Source: Kaistella sp. SH40-3
GTDB lineage: Bacteria > Bacteroidota > Bacteroidia > Flavobacteriales > Weeksellaceae
Assembly: GCF_030686865.1 (NCBI RefSeq)
Contig: NZ_JAQYUS010000001.1
Location: forward strand, 62,001-126,000
DNA: 64,000 nt
Reading direction: 5' to 3'
Shown here: positions 18,228-27,043 of the stretch, piece after piece
Position numbering within the stretch: the stretch's first letter is position 1
How the letters are laid out: each line of letters opens with the position of its first letter
Position numbers and translations under genes: made by a program
The notes under the pieces: model-generated
Database searches by the model: none
Seen by the model: the letters and a program-made list of their open reading frames with translations, nothing else
Told to the model about the DNA's origin: nothing

Positions 18228-18257
18228 GACCTTCAAGAAATCTTGAAGGTCTTTTTT
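18228..18257 (+). terminator. Intrinsic terminator of hemH
   Basis: GACCTTCAAGA (18228-18238) pairs perfectly with TCTTGAAGGTC (18241-18251) and is followed by a run of T. Confidence 0.9.
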
Positions 18258-18286
18258 TATGAATAGTTTTTCATAACTTTGATTCT

Positions 18287-18523
18287 ATGAATGTTACTGT
18301 TGAACAACTTACCGAAAAACTGAAAACACTTCCTGAAAATTTCTTAGAAAGAGTTTGGGGTTATATCGATGGGTTATCAGAAGAAGAAATTGATCTAGAA
18401 ATTCCCGAGTGGCAGAAAAATGAGGTAAGAGAAAGAATCGAAGAATACAAAAGAAATCCCGGCTCTCTTACAGATATGAATGATGTTTTTTCTGAAATCG
18501 ACAGAGAATTAGATGAAAATTAA
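18287..18523 (+). CDS. Putative antitoxin (addiction-module component), toxin partner broken
   Basis: This small acidic 78-residue protein (MNVTVEQLTEKLKTLP..., ending SEIDRELDEN) has the look of addiction-module antitoxins that accompany RelE/ParE toxins: a helical N-terminus and a charged C-terminus. Its stop codon overlaps the start of a decayed RelE/ParE-like reading frame (18513-18785), as in intact pairs. The antitoxin frame itself is undamaged. The identification rests on the context and general resemblance. Confidence 0.65.
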   Translation: MNVTVEQLTEKLKTLPENFLERVWGYIDGLSEEEIDLEIPEWQKNEVRERIEEYKRNPGSLTDMNDVFSEIDRELDEN

Positions 18524-18785
18524 ATTCTCCTTTGAAGCAAAGAAGAATTTATTAATTCTGCAAAATTCTACGAAGGTAGAGTTTTAAGTTTGGGCAAAAG
18601 ATTTAAATCAGAAATCAACTAGATTTAATTCAAAAAAATCCAAAATCAGCAGAATTAAAATATAAAGATATCAGAGTTTTAGTAATTAAAACTTTCCATT
18701 TACCATTCATTACAAAATTGGAAAAGAATATATTGTTATTGTCGCAATATTTCATTCATCAAGAAACCATGAAAAACTGGGATAA
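18513..18785 (+). pseudogene. Frameshifted RelE/ParE-family toxin
   Basis: An ATG overlapping the antitoxin stop starts MKIKFSFEAK, but the frame closes after 24 codons. Shifting frames recovers consecutive toxin-like blocks: EEFINSAKFYEGRVLSLGKR, then IQKNPKSAELKYKDIRVLVI, then IGKEYIVIVAIFHSSRNHEK with a stop at 18783-18785. At least three small indels are needed. The arrangement of the blocks fits the family (KFYE, RRFxxEI, R-x-V-x-V-I, VIVAIFHxxRxP). The toxin is therefore inactive unless the sequence is in error. Confidence 0.85.
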
Positions 18786-18795
18786 GTCTAAAAAT

Positions 18796-20007
18796 TTATC
18801 TCACCGGCGTTCTAAATTCCCCATAACCCAACAATCCATCGTAGTTTCTGCCAAAAGGCTGGTAATATAAAAATGCTTGATACAAGTTTTCGGTCTGCCA
18901 GAAATTACCGTTAATTTCACCAAGATTTAAACTTCCATCCGGATTTTTAGTAGCCAAAATATAATTGTAGAATCCCTGTTTCAAATAAATTTTGGCAATG
19001 TATTTTTTTAAAGTTTCATCGTAAGTCATTTGATTTTCTTTGCTTGCTTTAAAGTCATTGAAACCACCCACAACATAAATTTCTTTATTTGTTTTTTCTG
19101 AATCCAGCGCGAAATAAACCCACGAATAATCTGCTTCTCGTTCCGCATTTCTTTCAATTCCCAAATCATTTCTACGGAAATAATAAGCGCCATTCACATC
19201 CGGCTGATATTGATAATTCAGCGGAAAAGCCCAAACGGGATGAAGATAAGTATAGTTAACTCCGTCAACGGTTTCTGATTGAGCAACCATGTCAAATGGC
19301 TGATTCATATTCTTATTATCGAAATAATAGAACTCATTATTACCGGGGAAAACCAAATTCATTTGTTGAAAAAGTATTTTATTTCCTAAAGTTGAACTTG
19401 CTTTTTGATTATAAACACCCAGGTTCCAGTTGTTATTTTGGATGACATTCAAAGAAAGAGAATTGAGATTGGAATTCATGGCCGAACTATTTCCAACAGC
19501 CTGCACTTCTACCCTTTGGTTGATTTGGGGATTTCTCGCATCAGAAGTTCGGGTAATATTTAGAGCCAGATTCGCTCCGTCTTCTACGACACAAAATCTT
19601 TTGGTGAAAAGTGGTTTACTCGCTGAATCCTGATAAACTAACAATTCAAAATTCCCTGAAATTTTCGGTTGAATTTTATCATTCGGAAAAGTCAAAGTAT
19701 AATTGGTATAAGCCTGTAAAGTATTGAAGGAATACTGAAACTGATCGATCATTCCATTTAAACTTCCATTTGCATATTCGGTATAAAACAAACCATCATC
19801 GTTCCAGTTACGGTCAAAATGTTTTAACGTATATCGATAAATATTACTGGAATTCGACAAATCATCGAAGCGCAAAATCAACTGTTCATTAAACCCGATA
19901 ACCGGCGTTTCATCATTGGTTTGCGGATTAAACAATTGAACGCTGCGAATATCCTGTGCAAAGAAACAGGCACTGAATAAAATCAGGAAAGTTTGTAAAT
20001 ATTTCAT
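18796..20007 (-). CDS. Type IX secretion system plug protein (DUF5103)
   Basis: The 403-residue secreted protein has a signal peptide (MKYLQTFLILFSACFFAQDI) and the DUF5103 sequence with NPQTNDETPVIGFNEQLILRFDDL near the start and the 'GGFNDFKASKENQMTYDE' region near the C-terminus. DUF5103 is known as the plug that closes the periplasmic side of the SprA translocon of the T9SS. The frame is open to 20121, but the extra 38 residues are translated from a dispersed hairpin element, so the start at 20007 is used. It is far from the PorP/SprF gene in the window. Confidence 0.88.
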   Translation of the reverse strand: MKYLQTFLILFSACFFAQDIRSVQLFNPQTNDETPVIGFNEQLILRFDDLSNSSNIYRYTLKHFDRNWNDDGLFYTEYANGSLNGMIDQFQYSFNTLQAYTNYTLTFPNDKIQPKISGNFELLVYQDSASKPLFTKRFCVVEDGANLALNITRTSDARNPQINQRVEVQAVGNSSAMNSNLNSLSLNVIQNNNWNLGVYNQKASSTLGNKILFQQMNLVFPGNNEFYYFDNKNMNQPFDMVAQSETVDGVNYTYLHPVWAFPLNYQYQPDVNGAYYFRRNDLGIERNAEREADYSWVYFALDSEKTNKEIYVVGGFNDFKASKENQMTYDETLKKYIAKIYLKQGFYNYILATKNPDGSLNLGEINGNFWQTENLYQAFLYYQPFGRNYDGLLGYGEFRTPVR

Positions 20008-20075
20008 TGAGACGAAGATAACAATTTTTGACGAGTTGATAATCTGTTGATGTGTTGACGTGGTGATTAAAAAGA

Positions 20076-20142
20076 AAACCCTTTCTGCCTTTAGAAGGCT
20101 GAAAGGGTTTAGGATTGGCAAAAAATTTGCCCAAAATATTTA
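20076..20142. repeat. Dispersed hairpin element, copy 2
   Basis: Reverse complement of the 9811-9876 element, with the same order of words: TTTTGGGCAA, a T-run, GCCAA, CTAAACCCTTTCAGCCTTCT, AAGGC, GAAAGGGTTTTC. The hairpin arms are AACCCTTTCTGCCTT and AAGGCTGAAAGGGTT with one mismatch. It lies between the T9SS plug and ribB genes. Confidence 0.8.
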
Positions 20143-20147
20143 TTGCC

Positions 20148-20182
20148 TTACTTGACTCTTTTATCTTTTTACTTGGCTCTTG
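20148..20182. repeat. Heptad repeat TTACTTG/GCTCTTG after ribB
   Basis: Five 7-nt units: TTACTTG, ACTCTTT, TATCTTT, TTACTTG, GCTCTTG. It is the reverse-strand form of the AGAGCCA/AGTAAAA family and ends exactly where the ribB stop codon begins (20183). Confidence 0.75.
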
Positions 20183-21304
20183 CTACAACTCAACCATCTC
20201 GGTTACTTCCACATCATAACCTCCTACCAAAGGTTTCTGCTGCGTATTTTGAGTAATAACCCGGAATTTATTAATTCCCAAATTCTTTAAAATCTGAGTC
20301 CCAATTCCGTAATCATGGAAGTTTGATGCTAAAGTTGGACGTTTTTCCTGACCATCCTGGAAGTCCAAAAACTGCTGCAATTTGCGCATTGTGTTTTCAG
20401 AATTCGAAACATTATTAATGAAAATAATCGCTCCTTTTCCTTCGTCATTGATCATTTTTGTCACCTTTTCAAGCAACGGTTTTTCTCCCGTCGTCAGTCT
20501 GCTCAAAACATCAAAATAAGAATTTGAGGCTTGTACTCTCACTAAAATCGGTTCGTTTTCTAACCAATGTCCTTTCGTTAAAGCAAAGTGAATTTGATCC
20601 GTACTCGTTTCTTTGAAAGCGTAAAAGTCGAATTCACCGTAATGGGTTTTCACTTTTCTTTCTTCCAAACGTTCGATCAAATCTCCTTTTCTTAATTGAT
20701 ATTGAATTAAATCTTCGATAGAAACCAATTTCAAATCGTGCTTTTTTGCCAGTTCATACAACTCCGGAAGTCTGGCCATAGAACCGTCATCATTCATAAT
20801 TTCGCAAATTACGCCACCTTCCTGCAGGCCGGCTAATTTGGTTAAGTCAATCGCTGCTTCGGTATGTCCGGCTCTTTTCAAAACACCACCTTTTTTCGCT
20901 CTCAACGGAAAAATATGTCCCGGACGCATGAAATCAGTAGGTTTTGTATTTTTATCCATCAAGGCCAAAATCGTTTTACTTCTGTCGCTCGCCGAAATTC
21001 CTGTAGAAACTCCTTCGCCCAACAAATCCACAGAAACTGTAAAAGCCGTTTCTTTCGGATCGCTGCTGCGCGTCACCATAATATCGAGGCCGAGTTCGTC
21101 ACAACGTTTTTCTGGTAGTGGCGTACAAATTAAACCACGCCCGTGGATGGTCATAAAATTAATAATCTCCGGCGTAGTTAATTCCGCTGCAGAAAGAAAA
21201 TCTCCCTCATTTTCACGGTTTTCATCATCTACAACGATGATTATTTTTCCGTTTTTTAGATCCTCAATCGCTTCAGGAATTGTATTAAGTTTAATATCTG
21301 ACAT
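20183..21304 (-). CDS. ribB: 3,4-dihydroxy-2-butanone-4-phosphate synthase with degenerate GTP cyclohydrolase II domain
   Basis: The N-terminal half (about residues 1-205) is an intact DHBP synthase, with the acidic active-site motif DDENRENEGDF and RPGHIFPLRAKKGGVLKRAGHTEA. It makes the four-carbon riboflavin precursor from ribulose 5-phosphate. The C-terminal half has the outline of GTP cyclohydrolase II (HYGEFDFYAF, DYGIGTQILKNLGI) but lacks the zinc-binding cysteines normally found in a CLTGD...CDCG region. There the sequence reads ASNSYFDVLSRLTTG. GTP cyclohydrolase activity is therefore unlikely and a separate RibA is expected elsewhere. The start is MSDIKLN at 21304. Confidence 0.9.
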   Translation of the reverse strand: MSDIKLNTIPEAIEDLKNGKIIIVVDDENRENEGDFLSAAELTTPEIINFMTIHGRGLICTPLPEKRCDELGLDIMVTRSSDPKETAFTVSVDLLGEGVSTGISASDRSKTILALMDKNTKPTDFMRPGHIFPLRAKKGGVLKRAGHTEAAIDLTKLAGLQEGGVICEIMNDDGSMARLPELYELAKKHDLKLVSIEDLIQYQLRKGDLIERLEERKVKTHYGEFDFYAFKETSTDQIHFALTKGHWLENEPILVRVQASNSYFDVLSRLTTGEKPLLEKVTKMINDEGKGAIIFINNVSNSENTMRKLQQFLDFQDGQEKRPTLASNFHDYGIGTQILKNLGINKFRVITQNTQQKPLVGGYDVEVTEMVEL

Positions 21305-21322
21305 TTTACTTTTAGATTTTTG

Positions 21323-21353
21323 CAAAGATACTGAGTTTAAACGCAACCGACAA
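21323..21353 (-). promoter_or_regulatory. Promoter of ribB
   Basis: On the minus strand, TTG (plus 21351-21353) is followed by 20 nt and then TATCTTTG (plus 21323-21330), a full match to the Bacteroidota consensus. It leaves only about 18 nt before the ATG, so there is no room for an FMN riboswitch. Confidence 0.7.
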
Positions 21354-21550
21354 TTCTAATTTAGATGTCTGTTTCCGTTTGAATTTATCCTGAAATTTTA
21401 GAAAGGTTGCCACTTTTTTGGTTTTCTGCCTTTGCTTTTTCTTTTTCTAAGAAACCTAAAAAAGATTTCGGTTCAAACTGGGACATGGGTTCATGTATTT
21501 TAAGAAAACTCAATAATATTAGTTTAAAGTATTCCTTAAACCAGGATTTA

Positions 21551-22555
21551 TCAATTCTGATTCAAATCATCAACTGCATTTCGAATGATTTCATAAGATT
21601 TTAATCGCGCTTCATGTTCATAAATATGCGAAGTAATCATAAATTCATTAACTCTGAAACGTTTCTGAAACTGCTCCATTTCCTTTTTTATGGTTTCTTT
21701 GCCTCCAATAAAACTGTATTTCAACATATTTTGAACATGCATTTTTTCCATTGGATTCCAGATTTCATCCATATCATCAACTGGCGGAGCATACGGTTTT
21801 CTATCATTTCTAATAAGATTTACAAATGCTTGATATAATGTTGTTGAAAGTTTAGTTGCTTCTGTATCAGTTTCAGCCGCAATTCCATTAACACAAGCAA
21901 TCGTATAAGGATCGGGAAATTCTTTACTCGGTCGATAATTCTGATGGTAAATCTCAAAAGAAGACTCCATCATTTGTGGAGCGAAATGTCCCGCGAAAGC
22001 ATAAGGCAAACCTAACTCTGCCGCAAGCCAGGCACTGTCTGTACTTGATCCTAAAACATAAATTGGAACATCGCAACCTTCTCCTGGAATGGCTCTGACC
22101 AGACTTTGGGAATTTTCTACAGAAAAATACCGTTGCAATTCCTGGATTTGCTGGGGAAAATGCTGGTTGATATTATTTGGATTTCGGCCGAGCGCTTTTG
22201 CGGTCAGCCCGTCAGTTCCCGGTGCTCTTCCCACGCCTAAATCAATTCTGTGGGGAAATAAACTTTCTAAAGTTCCGAACTGTTCGGCAATAACCAGTGA
22301 ACTGTGGTTTGGCAACATAATTCCGCCGGATCCAACTCTGATTTTTTGGGTTCCATTGGCGATATAGCCAATGAGTACTGAAGTTGCAGAACTTGCAATG
22401 CTTGCCATGTTATGATGTTCGGCAAGCCAAAATCTTTTGTAGCCTAATTTTTCAGCAAATCTTGCTAAATCTAAACTGTCGTTAAAGGTATCGTGAATGG
22501 TTTTATCTTTTTTTACTGGCGCTAAATCCAGTACCGAAATTTCAAAATTTTTCAT
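21551..22555 (-). CDS. Luciferase-like (LLM class) flavin-dependent oxidoreductase
   Basis: The 334-residue protein belongs to the bacterial luciferase-like monooxygenase superfamily (YhbW/MsnO8 subgroup). Visible features are the N-terminal [13 protein letters not shown], the [20 protein letters not shown] segment and [22 protein letters not shown], which contact the flavin in relatives. Such proteins use FMN or F420. The substrate is unknown. It stands alone on the minus strand and has normal length. Confidence 0.88.
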   Translation of the reverse strand: MKNFEISVLDLAPVKKDKTIHDTFNDSLDLARFAEKLGYKRFWLAEHHNMASIASSATSVLIGYIANGTQKIRVGSGGIMLPNHSSLVIAEQFGTLESLFPHRIDLGVGRAPGTDGLTAKALGRNPNNINQHFPQQIQELQRYFSVENSQSLVRAIPGEGCDVPIYVLGSSTDSAWLAAELGLPYAFAGHFAPQMMESSFEIYHQNYRPSKEFPDPYTIACVNGIAAETDTEATKLSTTLYQAFVNLIRNDRKPYAPPVDDMDEIWNPMEKMHVQNMLKYSFIGGKETIKKEMEQFQKRFRVNEFMITSHIYEHEARLKSYEIIRNAVDDLNQN

Positions 22556-22714
22556 TGCGAAAAGTTAAGGATTAGAATTAATTTTTTCATCATTAAAATA
22601 TTTAAAGAACCAATTCCTGTTATAGAATTGGAAAATAAAATTTAAAATGATGATATATTTCCTCACCCTTATCCAAATTTTATGCAAATTTGCGTTAGAT
22701 AGAAAATTTTAAAA

Positions 22715-24091
22715 ATGCGAAACTTTCTCTTACTGCTGATTTTGCTTTTTGGTTCGAAATTATTTTCGCAGCAAAATACCGAGAACTCAGTAGTACCCTA
22801 TTATAATTTCCCTAAAATAAAATCATCGATCACGATGCCGGTAAAAATTCCGTTATCTGAAATTGGGAATATTATTAATAATTCTGTGCCGACCTTAATT
22901 TTCGAAGACAATTCTTTTACCGACAATAATAACGACCAGTTCAAAGTGAAAGTCTGGAAGACTCGTCCAATTCGTTTGGTTGGTGGAACGAAGCAAAATC
23001 TTCTCATCGAAGTTCCTTTAAAAATATGGGCAGAAAAGGGAATTGGAACATTTGGTCTTTACAATTATCAGAACACCACATTTGAAACGGTGATGTATTT
23101 TAATATGCAACTCACCTTTAATAATAACTGGAAGATGGTCACTAAAACCTCACCAATGGGTTATAAATGGGTAAGTAAACCAGTTTTAGATTACGGTAAA
23201 TTTAAGGTTCCTATTACTTCCCTTGTTGAATCCAGTTTAGTAAAACAGCAGGCAGATTTTTGCAAAACTATTGATGATATGATGTTGGAGCAACTGAACT
23301 TTCAGCAATATGCAATTATGGCCTGGAATCAATTTTCTGAGCCTTTCCAAGTTTCCGAAGAATACAATACCTGGTTGAAAATCACCCCAATCAGTGTAAA
23401 TATTACTCCGCTCACTTTTTATGGAAATCGAATTGATGCGAATATCGGGATCGATACGTATTCTGAAACTTTTACAGGAAGAAAACCAGCATCTTCTCCT
23501 GTCATAAAAACCGTTGCTAATTTTAATTCGGTACAGCAACTTCCACAAAACTTTTTATTGCAAACTACTGTGAACATTCCATTCAGTGAGGCGACCGCCA
23601 TTGCCGAAAAAATGTTTTTAGGAAAAGAGTTTGATTTTAGAGAAGGAAAATCGAAGGTTAAAATAAATTCAATTAAAGTTTTTGGAGAAGAGGACCGAAT
23701 TATGATCGAAGCCCAAACTGAAGGCGCCATAGAAGGAACTTCTTACATCAGCGGAACTCCGGTTTACGACCCCTTAAAAAGAAAAATTGTTTTATCAGAC
23801 ACGAAATTCAAATTGAAAACGAAAAACATTTTATACAAAACGGTAACGCTTTTATTTCAAGGGAAAATCGTAAAAATGATTGAAGACGAATACGGAATTC
23901 CAACGGCGGAACTCGAAAATTCATCAAAGAAAAGCATCGAAGAAACCTTTAATAAAGAATATTACAAAGGTCTAAATATGAAAGGAAAAGTTTTTAAGTT
24001 GACGCCATCAAAAATCATTCTTACTCCATTTGGAATTACAGCAGTGATTGATACTCAGGCACAACTGGAATTATTCGTTAAGGGAATGTAA
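22715..24091 (+). CDS. DUF4403 family secreted protein
   Basis: The 458-residue protein has a signal peptide (MRNFLLLLILLFGSKLFSQ) and the DUF4403 pattern: two similar halves with STINIPVKIPLSEI-like starts (here ITMPVKIPLSEIGNIIN and LLQTTVNIPFSEATAIAEKM). The family is common in Bacteroidota and of unknown role. The repeated halves resemble lipid-binding tubular (TULIP-like) folds, which is only a guess. It is followed by a (TAAA)n tract and the RDD gene on the same strand. Confidence 0.82.
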   Translation: MRNFLLLLILLFGSKLFSQQNTENSVVPYYNFPKIKSSITMPVKIPLSEIGNIINNSVPTLIFEDNSFTDNNNDQFKVKVWKTRPIRLVGGTKQNLLIEVPLKIWAEKGIGTFGLYNYQNTTFETVMYFNMQLTFNNNWKMVTKTSPMGYKWVSKPVLDYGKFKVPITSLVESSLVKQQADFCKTIDDMMLEQLNFQQYAIMAWNQFSEPFQVSEEYNTWLKITPISVNITPLTFYGNRIDANIGIDTYSETFTGRKPASSPVIKTVANFNSVQQLPQNFLLQTTVNIPFSEATAIAEKMFLGKEFDFREGKSKVKINSIKVFGEEDRIMIEAQTEGAIEGTSYISGTPVYDPLKRKIVLSDTKFKLKTKNILYKTVTLLFQGKIVKMIEDEYGIPTAELENSSKKSIEETFNKEYYKGLNMKGKVFKLTPSKIILTPFGITAVIDTQAQLELFVKGM

Positions 24092-24095
24092 TTCA

Positions 24096-24126
<31 letters not shown>

Positions 24127-24143
24127 TAAACTAAAACAAAATT

Positions 24144-24620
24144 ATGGCAAGAGTTCTACAGGTTGTTGAAAGACATAAAGCAGATAAGGGATATCGCTTT
24201 CTAAATTACATCATTGATCTTGCTTTTGCAATGATCATTATTTGGACGCTGATGCTTGTATTTGTAATCGCAAAATATTTCATCACTGGCGCAGATATCG
24301 AAGAAACCATCGATCAAATTGCAGATATGAATCCGCTCATCGATCGTGTGGGAACTGTTTTGATGTGTTCGTTCATTCTATTTCTAGTTGAAAAATTTAG
24401 CAACGGCAGAAGTTTAGGTAAATTAATCACCGGAACCAAAGTCGTCAAAGCGGACGGGAGTGATTTAACAACGGACGATTTACTCAAAAGAAATTTCACG
24501 CGGGCGGTTCCATTTGACCAACTTTCTTTTTTAGTAAACATCGGGTGGCACGACAACTGGTCGAATACGCGGGTAGTGCGGATTAAAGATTATGACCGCG
24601 CCAGAAGCATGCAAAAATGA
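24144..24620 (+). CDS. RDD family membrane protein
   Basis: The 158-residue protein starts with an RxxN-type segment (GYRFLNYIIDLAFAMIIIW) and has two clear membrane helices (about residues 21-45 and 70-88). Between and after them come the charged motifs NGRSLGKLITGTKVVKADGS, characteristic of RDD proteins. Some RDD proteins are reported as Na+/H+ antiporters, but most are uncharacterised. It has the same orientation as the DUF4403 gene and could share its transcript. Confidence 0.85.
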   Translation: MARVLQVVERHKADKGYRFLNYIIDLAFAMIIIWTLMLVFVIAKYFITGADIEETIDQIADMNPLIDRVGTVLMCSFILFLVEKFSNGRSLGKLITGTKVVKADGSDLTTDDLLKRNFTRAVPFDQLSFLVNIGWHDNWSNTRVVRIKDYDRARSMQK

Positions 24621-24683
24621 CATCGAAAGTCTGGGTATAAAAGAAAATCTTTAAATTTATTTTTTCCAAAAAATAAAAAGTCC

Positions 24684-24691
24684 TATATTTG
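24684..24691 (+). promoter_or_regulatory. -7 element of tRNA-Cys
   Basis: TATATTTG fits TAnnTTTG and ends 11 nt upstream of the tRNA 5' end. Confidence 0.6.
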
Positions 24692-24702
24692 CAAACCCAA
24701 AT

Positions 24703-24773
24703 GGTTCTTTGGCCGAGTGGTTAGGCAGTGGTCTGCAACACCATCTACAGCGGTTCGAATCCGCTAGGAACCT
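24703..24773 (+). tRNA. tRNA-Cys (GCA)
   Basis: Cloverleaf with acceptor arms GGTTCTT and AGGAACC, anticodon arm GTGGT-CTGCAAC-ACCAT giving anticodon GCA, TTCGAAT in the T loop and U as discriminator base, which is the cysteine identity element. CCA is not encoded. Confidence 0.97.
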
Positions 24774-24776
24774 CTA

Positions 24777-24815
24777 AAACCCTATTAATCTGCTCGTAAG
24801 ATTTCTAGGGTTTTT
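24777..24815 (+). terminator. Terminator after tRNA-Cys
   Basis: AAACCCTA and TAGGGTTT flank a second inner complementarity (AATCT/AGATT) and are followed by a T-rich run. Confidence 0.75.
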
Positions 24816-24925
24816 CTTTTTGGGGAAATAGTAAGGGAAATTATCAATTTAAAACACGAGGTTTTTAGGGAATCGCCTCAAATATTGGTTTAATTTTCTA
24901 CATTTGTTTTAACTACTTATTTTAA

Positions 24926-26215
24926 ATGATGAATAATTATTTTAATCTCCAAATTGGTGAAGAAGAAAAGGAAAAAGTCTTAGCAAATATCCACAGCAGT
25001 ATTTCTTTTTCTGGCGCAAATGTTTGGATTTTGGCTTGTGCCATTATTATTGCTTCTGTGGGTTTAAATGTGAATTCTACCGCGGTGGTAATCGGTGCAA
25101 TGTTGATTTCTCCACTTATGGCACCAATTGTTGGATCTGGATTTGCTTTGGCAATGTTTGATTTTGCACTTTTAAGAAAGTCACTTAAAAACCTTTTAAT
25201 TTCCACTTTAATAGGATTACTCGTTTCCTTTTTATATTTCTTATTAACTCCTTTTAAAGAAGCACAATCTGAAATTCTGGCCAGAACTTCACCGAATATC
25301 TATGATGTACTTATTGCTTTTTCTGGTGGATTAGTGGGTGTGATTGCGGTAACCAGAGTAGAAAAAGGAAATCCAATTCCCGGTGTTGCAATTGCCACTG
25401 CTTTAATGCCACCACTTTGCACCGCAGGTTACGGATTAGCAACCGGAAATTTTTCTTTCTTTGGAGGCGCACTTTTTCTCTACGCAATCAATTGTGTTTT
25501 CATCTGCATCGCAACTTATTTTATTGTTAAACTATTGAAATATCCTTCAATCGGTTTTGTAGATGCGAAACGCGAAAAAAAAGTAAGAAACTGGATTACA
25601 TTTATTACAGTATTAATGATTGTACCCAGTGTTTTCTTTGCCTACCAATTTATACAGCAACAGCGTTTTCAGGAAAAAGTAAAACTTTATGTACAGAAAG
25701 AATTTGAATCAAAAGGCAATACGATTGTTTATCAAAAAACCAACTACACATCTCCTGCCACACTACGAACCATAGAGTTAGCATTTTTAAATAAGAAATT
25801 CACTGCAAAGGAAATCGAAGAAGAGAATAAAAAATTAGAAGGTTTGGGTTTGCCAAACACCAAATTAATCATCAGACAAGACAGTGCTTTCCTGGCAGAG
25901 GCATCAACCAAGAAAATTGCCAACAATGAAGTTGATAATGCAAGAAGTGCTTTGATATCTGACCTTAACTCAAAAGTTGCACGCTACTCTTTCCAAACAG
26001 ACAATCTTTATAAAGAAGCATCTTCCATCTTTCCAGAGTTGACTTCAATTTCAGTAGCAAAGCAAGAAATTTTTACGAAAACAGATTCTACGACAGTGAT
26101 TCCTGTTGGTTTCTACCAAAGTGAAAAACCATTTACCAAAGAAAATGAAGAAACTTTAAGAAAATGGTTAGAAGCAAAATTAAAAGTAGACACCATTGAA
26201 ATCTACCGCCGATAA
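24926..26215 (+). CDS. DUF389 (TIGR00341-like) membrane protein
   Basis: The 429-residue protein has six predicted membrane helices within residues 25-240 and the family pattern GANVWILACAIIIASVGLN followed by AVVIGAMLISPLMAPIVG and ALMPPLCTAGYGLATG. The last 190 residues form a soluble domain. DUF389 proteins are widespread, and no transport substrate is established. It is a single gene with its own intergenic regions on both sides. Confidence 0.85.
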   Translation: MMNNYFNLQIGEEEKEKVLANIHSSISFSGANVWILACAIIIASVGLNVNSTAVVIGAMLISPLMAPIVGSGFALAMFDFALLRKSLKNLLISTLIGLLVSFLYFLLTPFKEAQSEILARTSPNIYDVLIAFSGGLVGVIAVTRVEKGNPIPGVAIATALMPPLCTAGYGLATGNFSFFGGALFLYAINCVFICIATYFIVKLLKYPSIGFVDAKREKKVRNWITFITVLMIVPSVFFAYQFIQQQRFQEKVKLYVQKEFESKGNTIVYQKTNYTSPATLRTIELAFLNKKFTAKEIEEENKKLEGLGLPNTKLIIRQDSAFLAEASTKKIANNEVDNARSALISDLNSKVARYSFQTDNLYKEASSIFPELTSISVAKQEIFTKTDSTTVIPVGFYQSEKPFTKENEETLRKWLEAKLKVDTIEIYRR

Positions 26216-26401
26216 TTCAATGTATTTTAAAAAAAATAAAAGTAAACTACACTTTCATAATCAAGCGACTACCAATAATTTTAATAGTTTTTAAAACTTT
26301 TAACAATCCTTTAACAGTAGATTGGTTTCGTTTTTGGCTGTAGTAAGATTAGACTGATTATTTAATAATCTACTTTTCAAATCGTATTAAAATTTATCAT
26401 T

Positions 26402-26988
26402 ATGAAATCAACTAACGCAATAACGCAACCGAATAGAAAGAACTTTAGTTTAAAACTATTTTATTATCAGGAGCAGTAGCAGCAATGACCTTGACTGCTT
26501 GTAAAAAAGAAAATACCGTAGTTGAAAAATCATTAGACCAACAAAAAATAGAGTTCCAGCAAAGACAACTTGAAATTGAGCAACAAAAATTAGCCATTGA
26601 AAAAGAAAAAATGGCTTACGAAACTCAAAAGAAAATGGACAGTATTGCTGAGAGAAAACAAGCAATCGCGGCACAACCAAAACCGCAGGTTATTAGAGAG
26701 ACTAAAACTGTTTATGTAAACAATACGCCTCGACAAAATTCTTCGTCTGGTTCAAATGCAGGAGTTTCTCAAGGAACTAATCAAGGAACGACACAAAAAC
26801 AAGGAATGAGTAAAGCCGCAAAAGGAACCATAATTGGTACCGTTGGTGGTGCTGCAGCAGGTGCAATTATCAGCAAGAAAAACCGTGGTTTGGGTGCAGT
26901 AGTTGGTGGTGTTGTAGGTGGCGCAACTGGTTATACCATCGGTAGAGCCGGTGACAGAAAAGATGGTAGAGTGCAACCAAGAAATTAA
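26402..26988 (+). pseudogene. Glycine-zipper lipoprotein with a frameshift in its signal peptide
   Basis: The ATG at 26402 starts MKSTNAITQPNRKNFSLKL and then meets TAG at 26477. One base inserted near 26458-26461 (CTA-T-TTA) would restore LLSGAVAAMTLTAC, a perfect lipobox, joined to the long open frame up to 26988. Without this, translation would have to start at 26485 (MTLTACKK), which is too short for export. The mature part has a Gln/Glu/Lys-rich coiled coil (about 40 residues), a Ser/Gly/Gln linker and a C-terminal glycine zipper (GTVGGAAAGAII, GAVVGGVVGGATGY) like outer-membrane YMGG/Gly-zipper proteins. It is either a recent null allele or a sequencing error. Confidence 0.75.
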
Positions 26989-27011
26989 AAAATCACTTCA
27001 TATATTATAGA

Positions 27012-27043
27012 AAAGATTGCTTATTTTTAAGCAATCTTTTTTT
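27012..27043 (+). terminator. Terminator of the glycine-zipper gene
   Basis: AAAGATTGCTT pairs with AAGCAATCTTT and is followed by a T-run. The next gene's ATG (27044) follows directly, so that gene depends on read-through or has its promoter inside the preceding gene. Confidence 0.85.

Noticed and set aside
21305-21410. FMN riboswitch upstream of ribB
   Set aside because: The promoter lies 18-50 nt from the ATG, which leaves no room for the aptamer.
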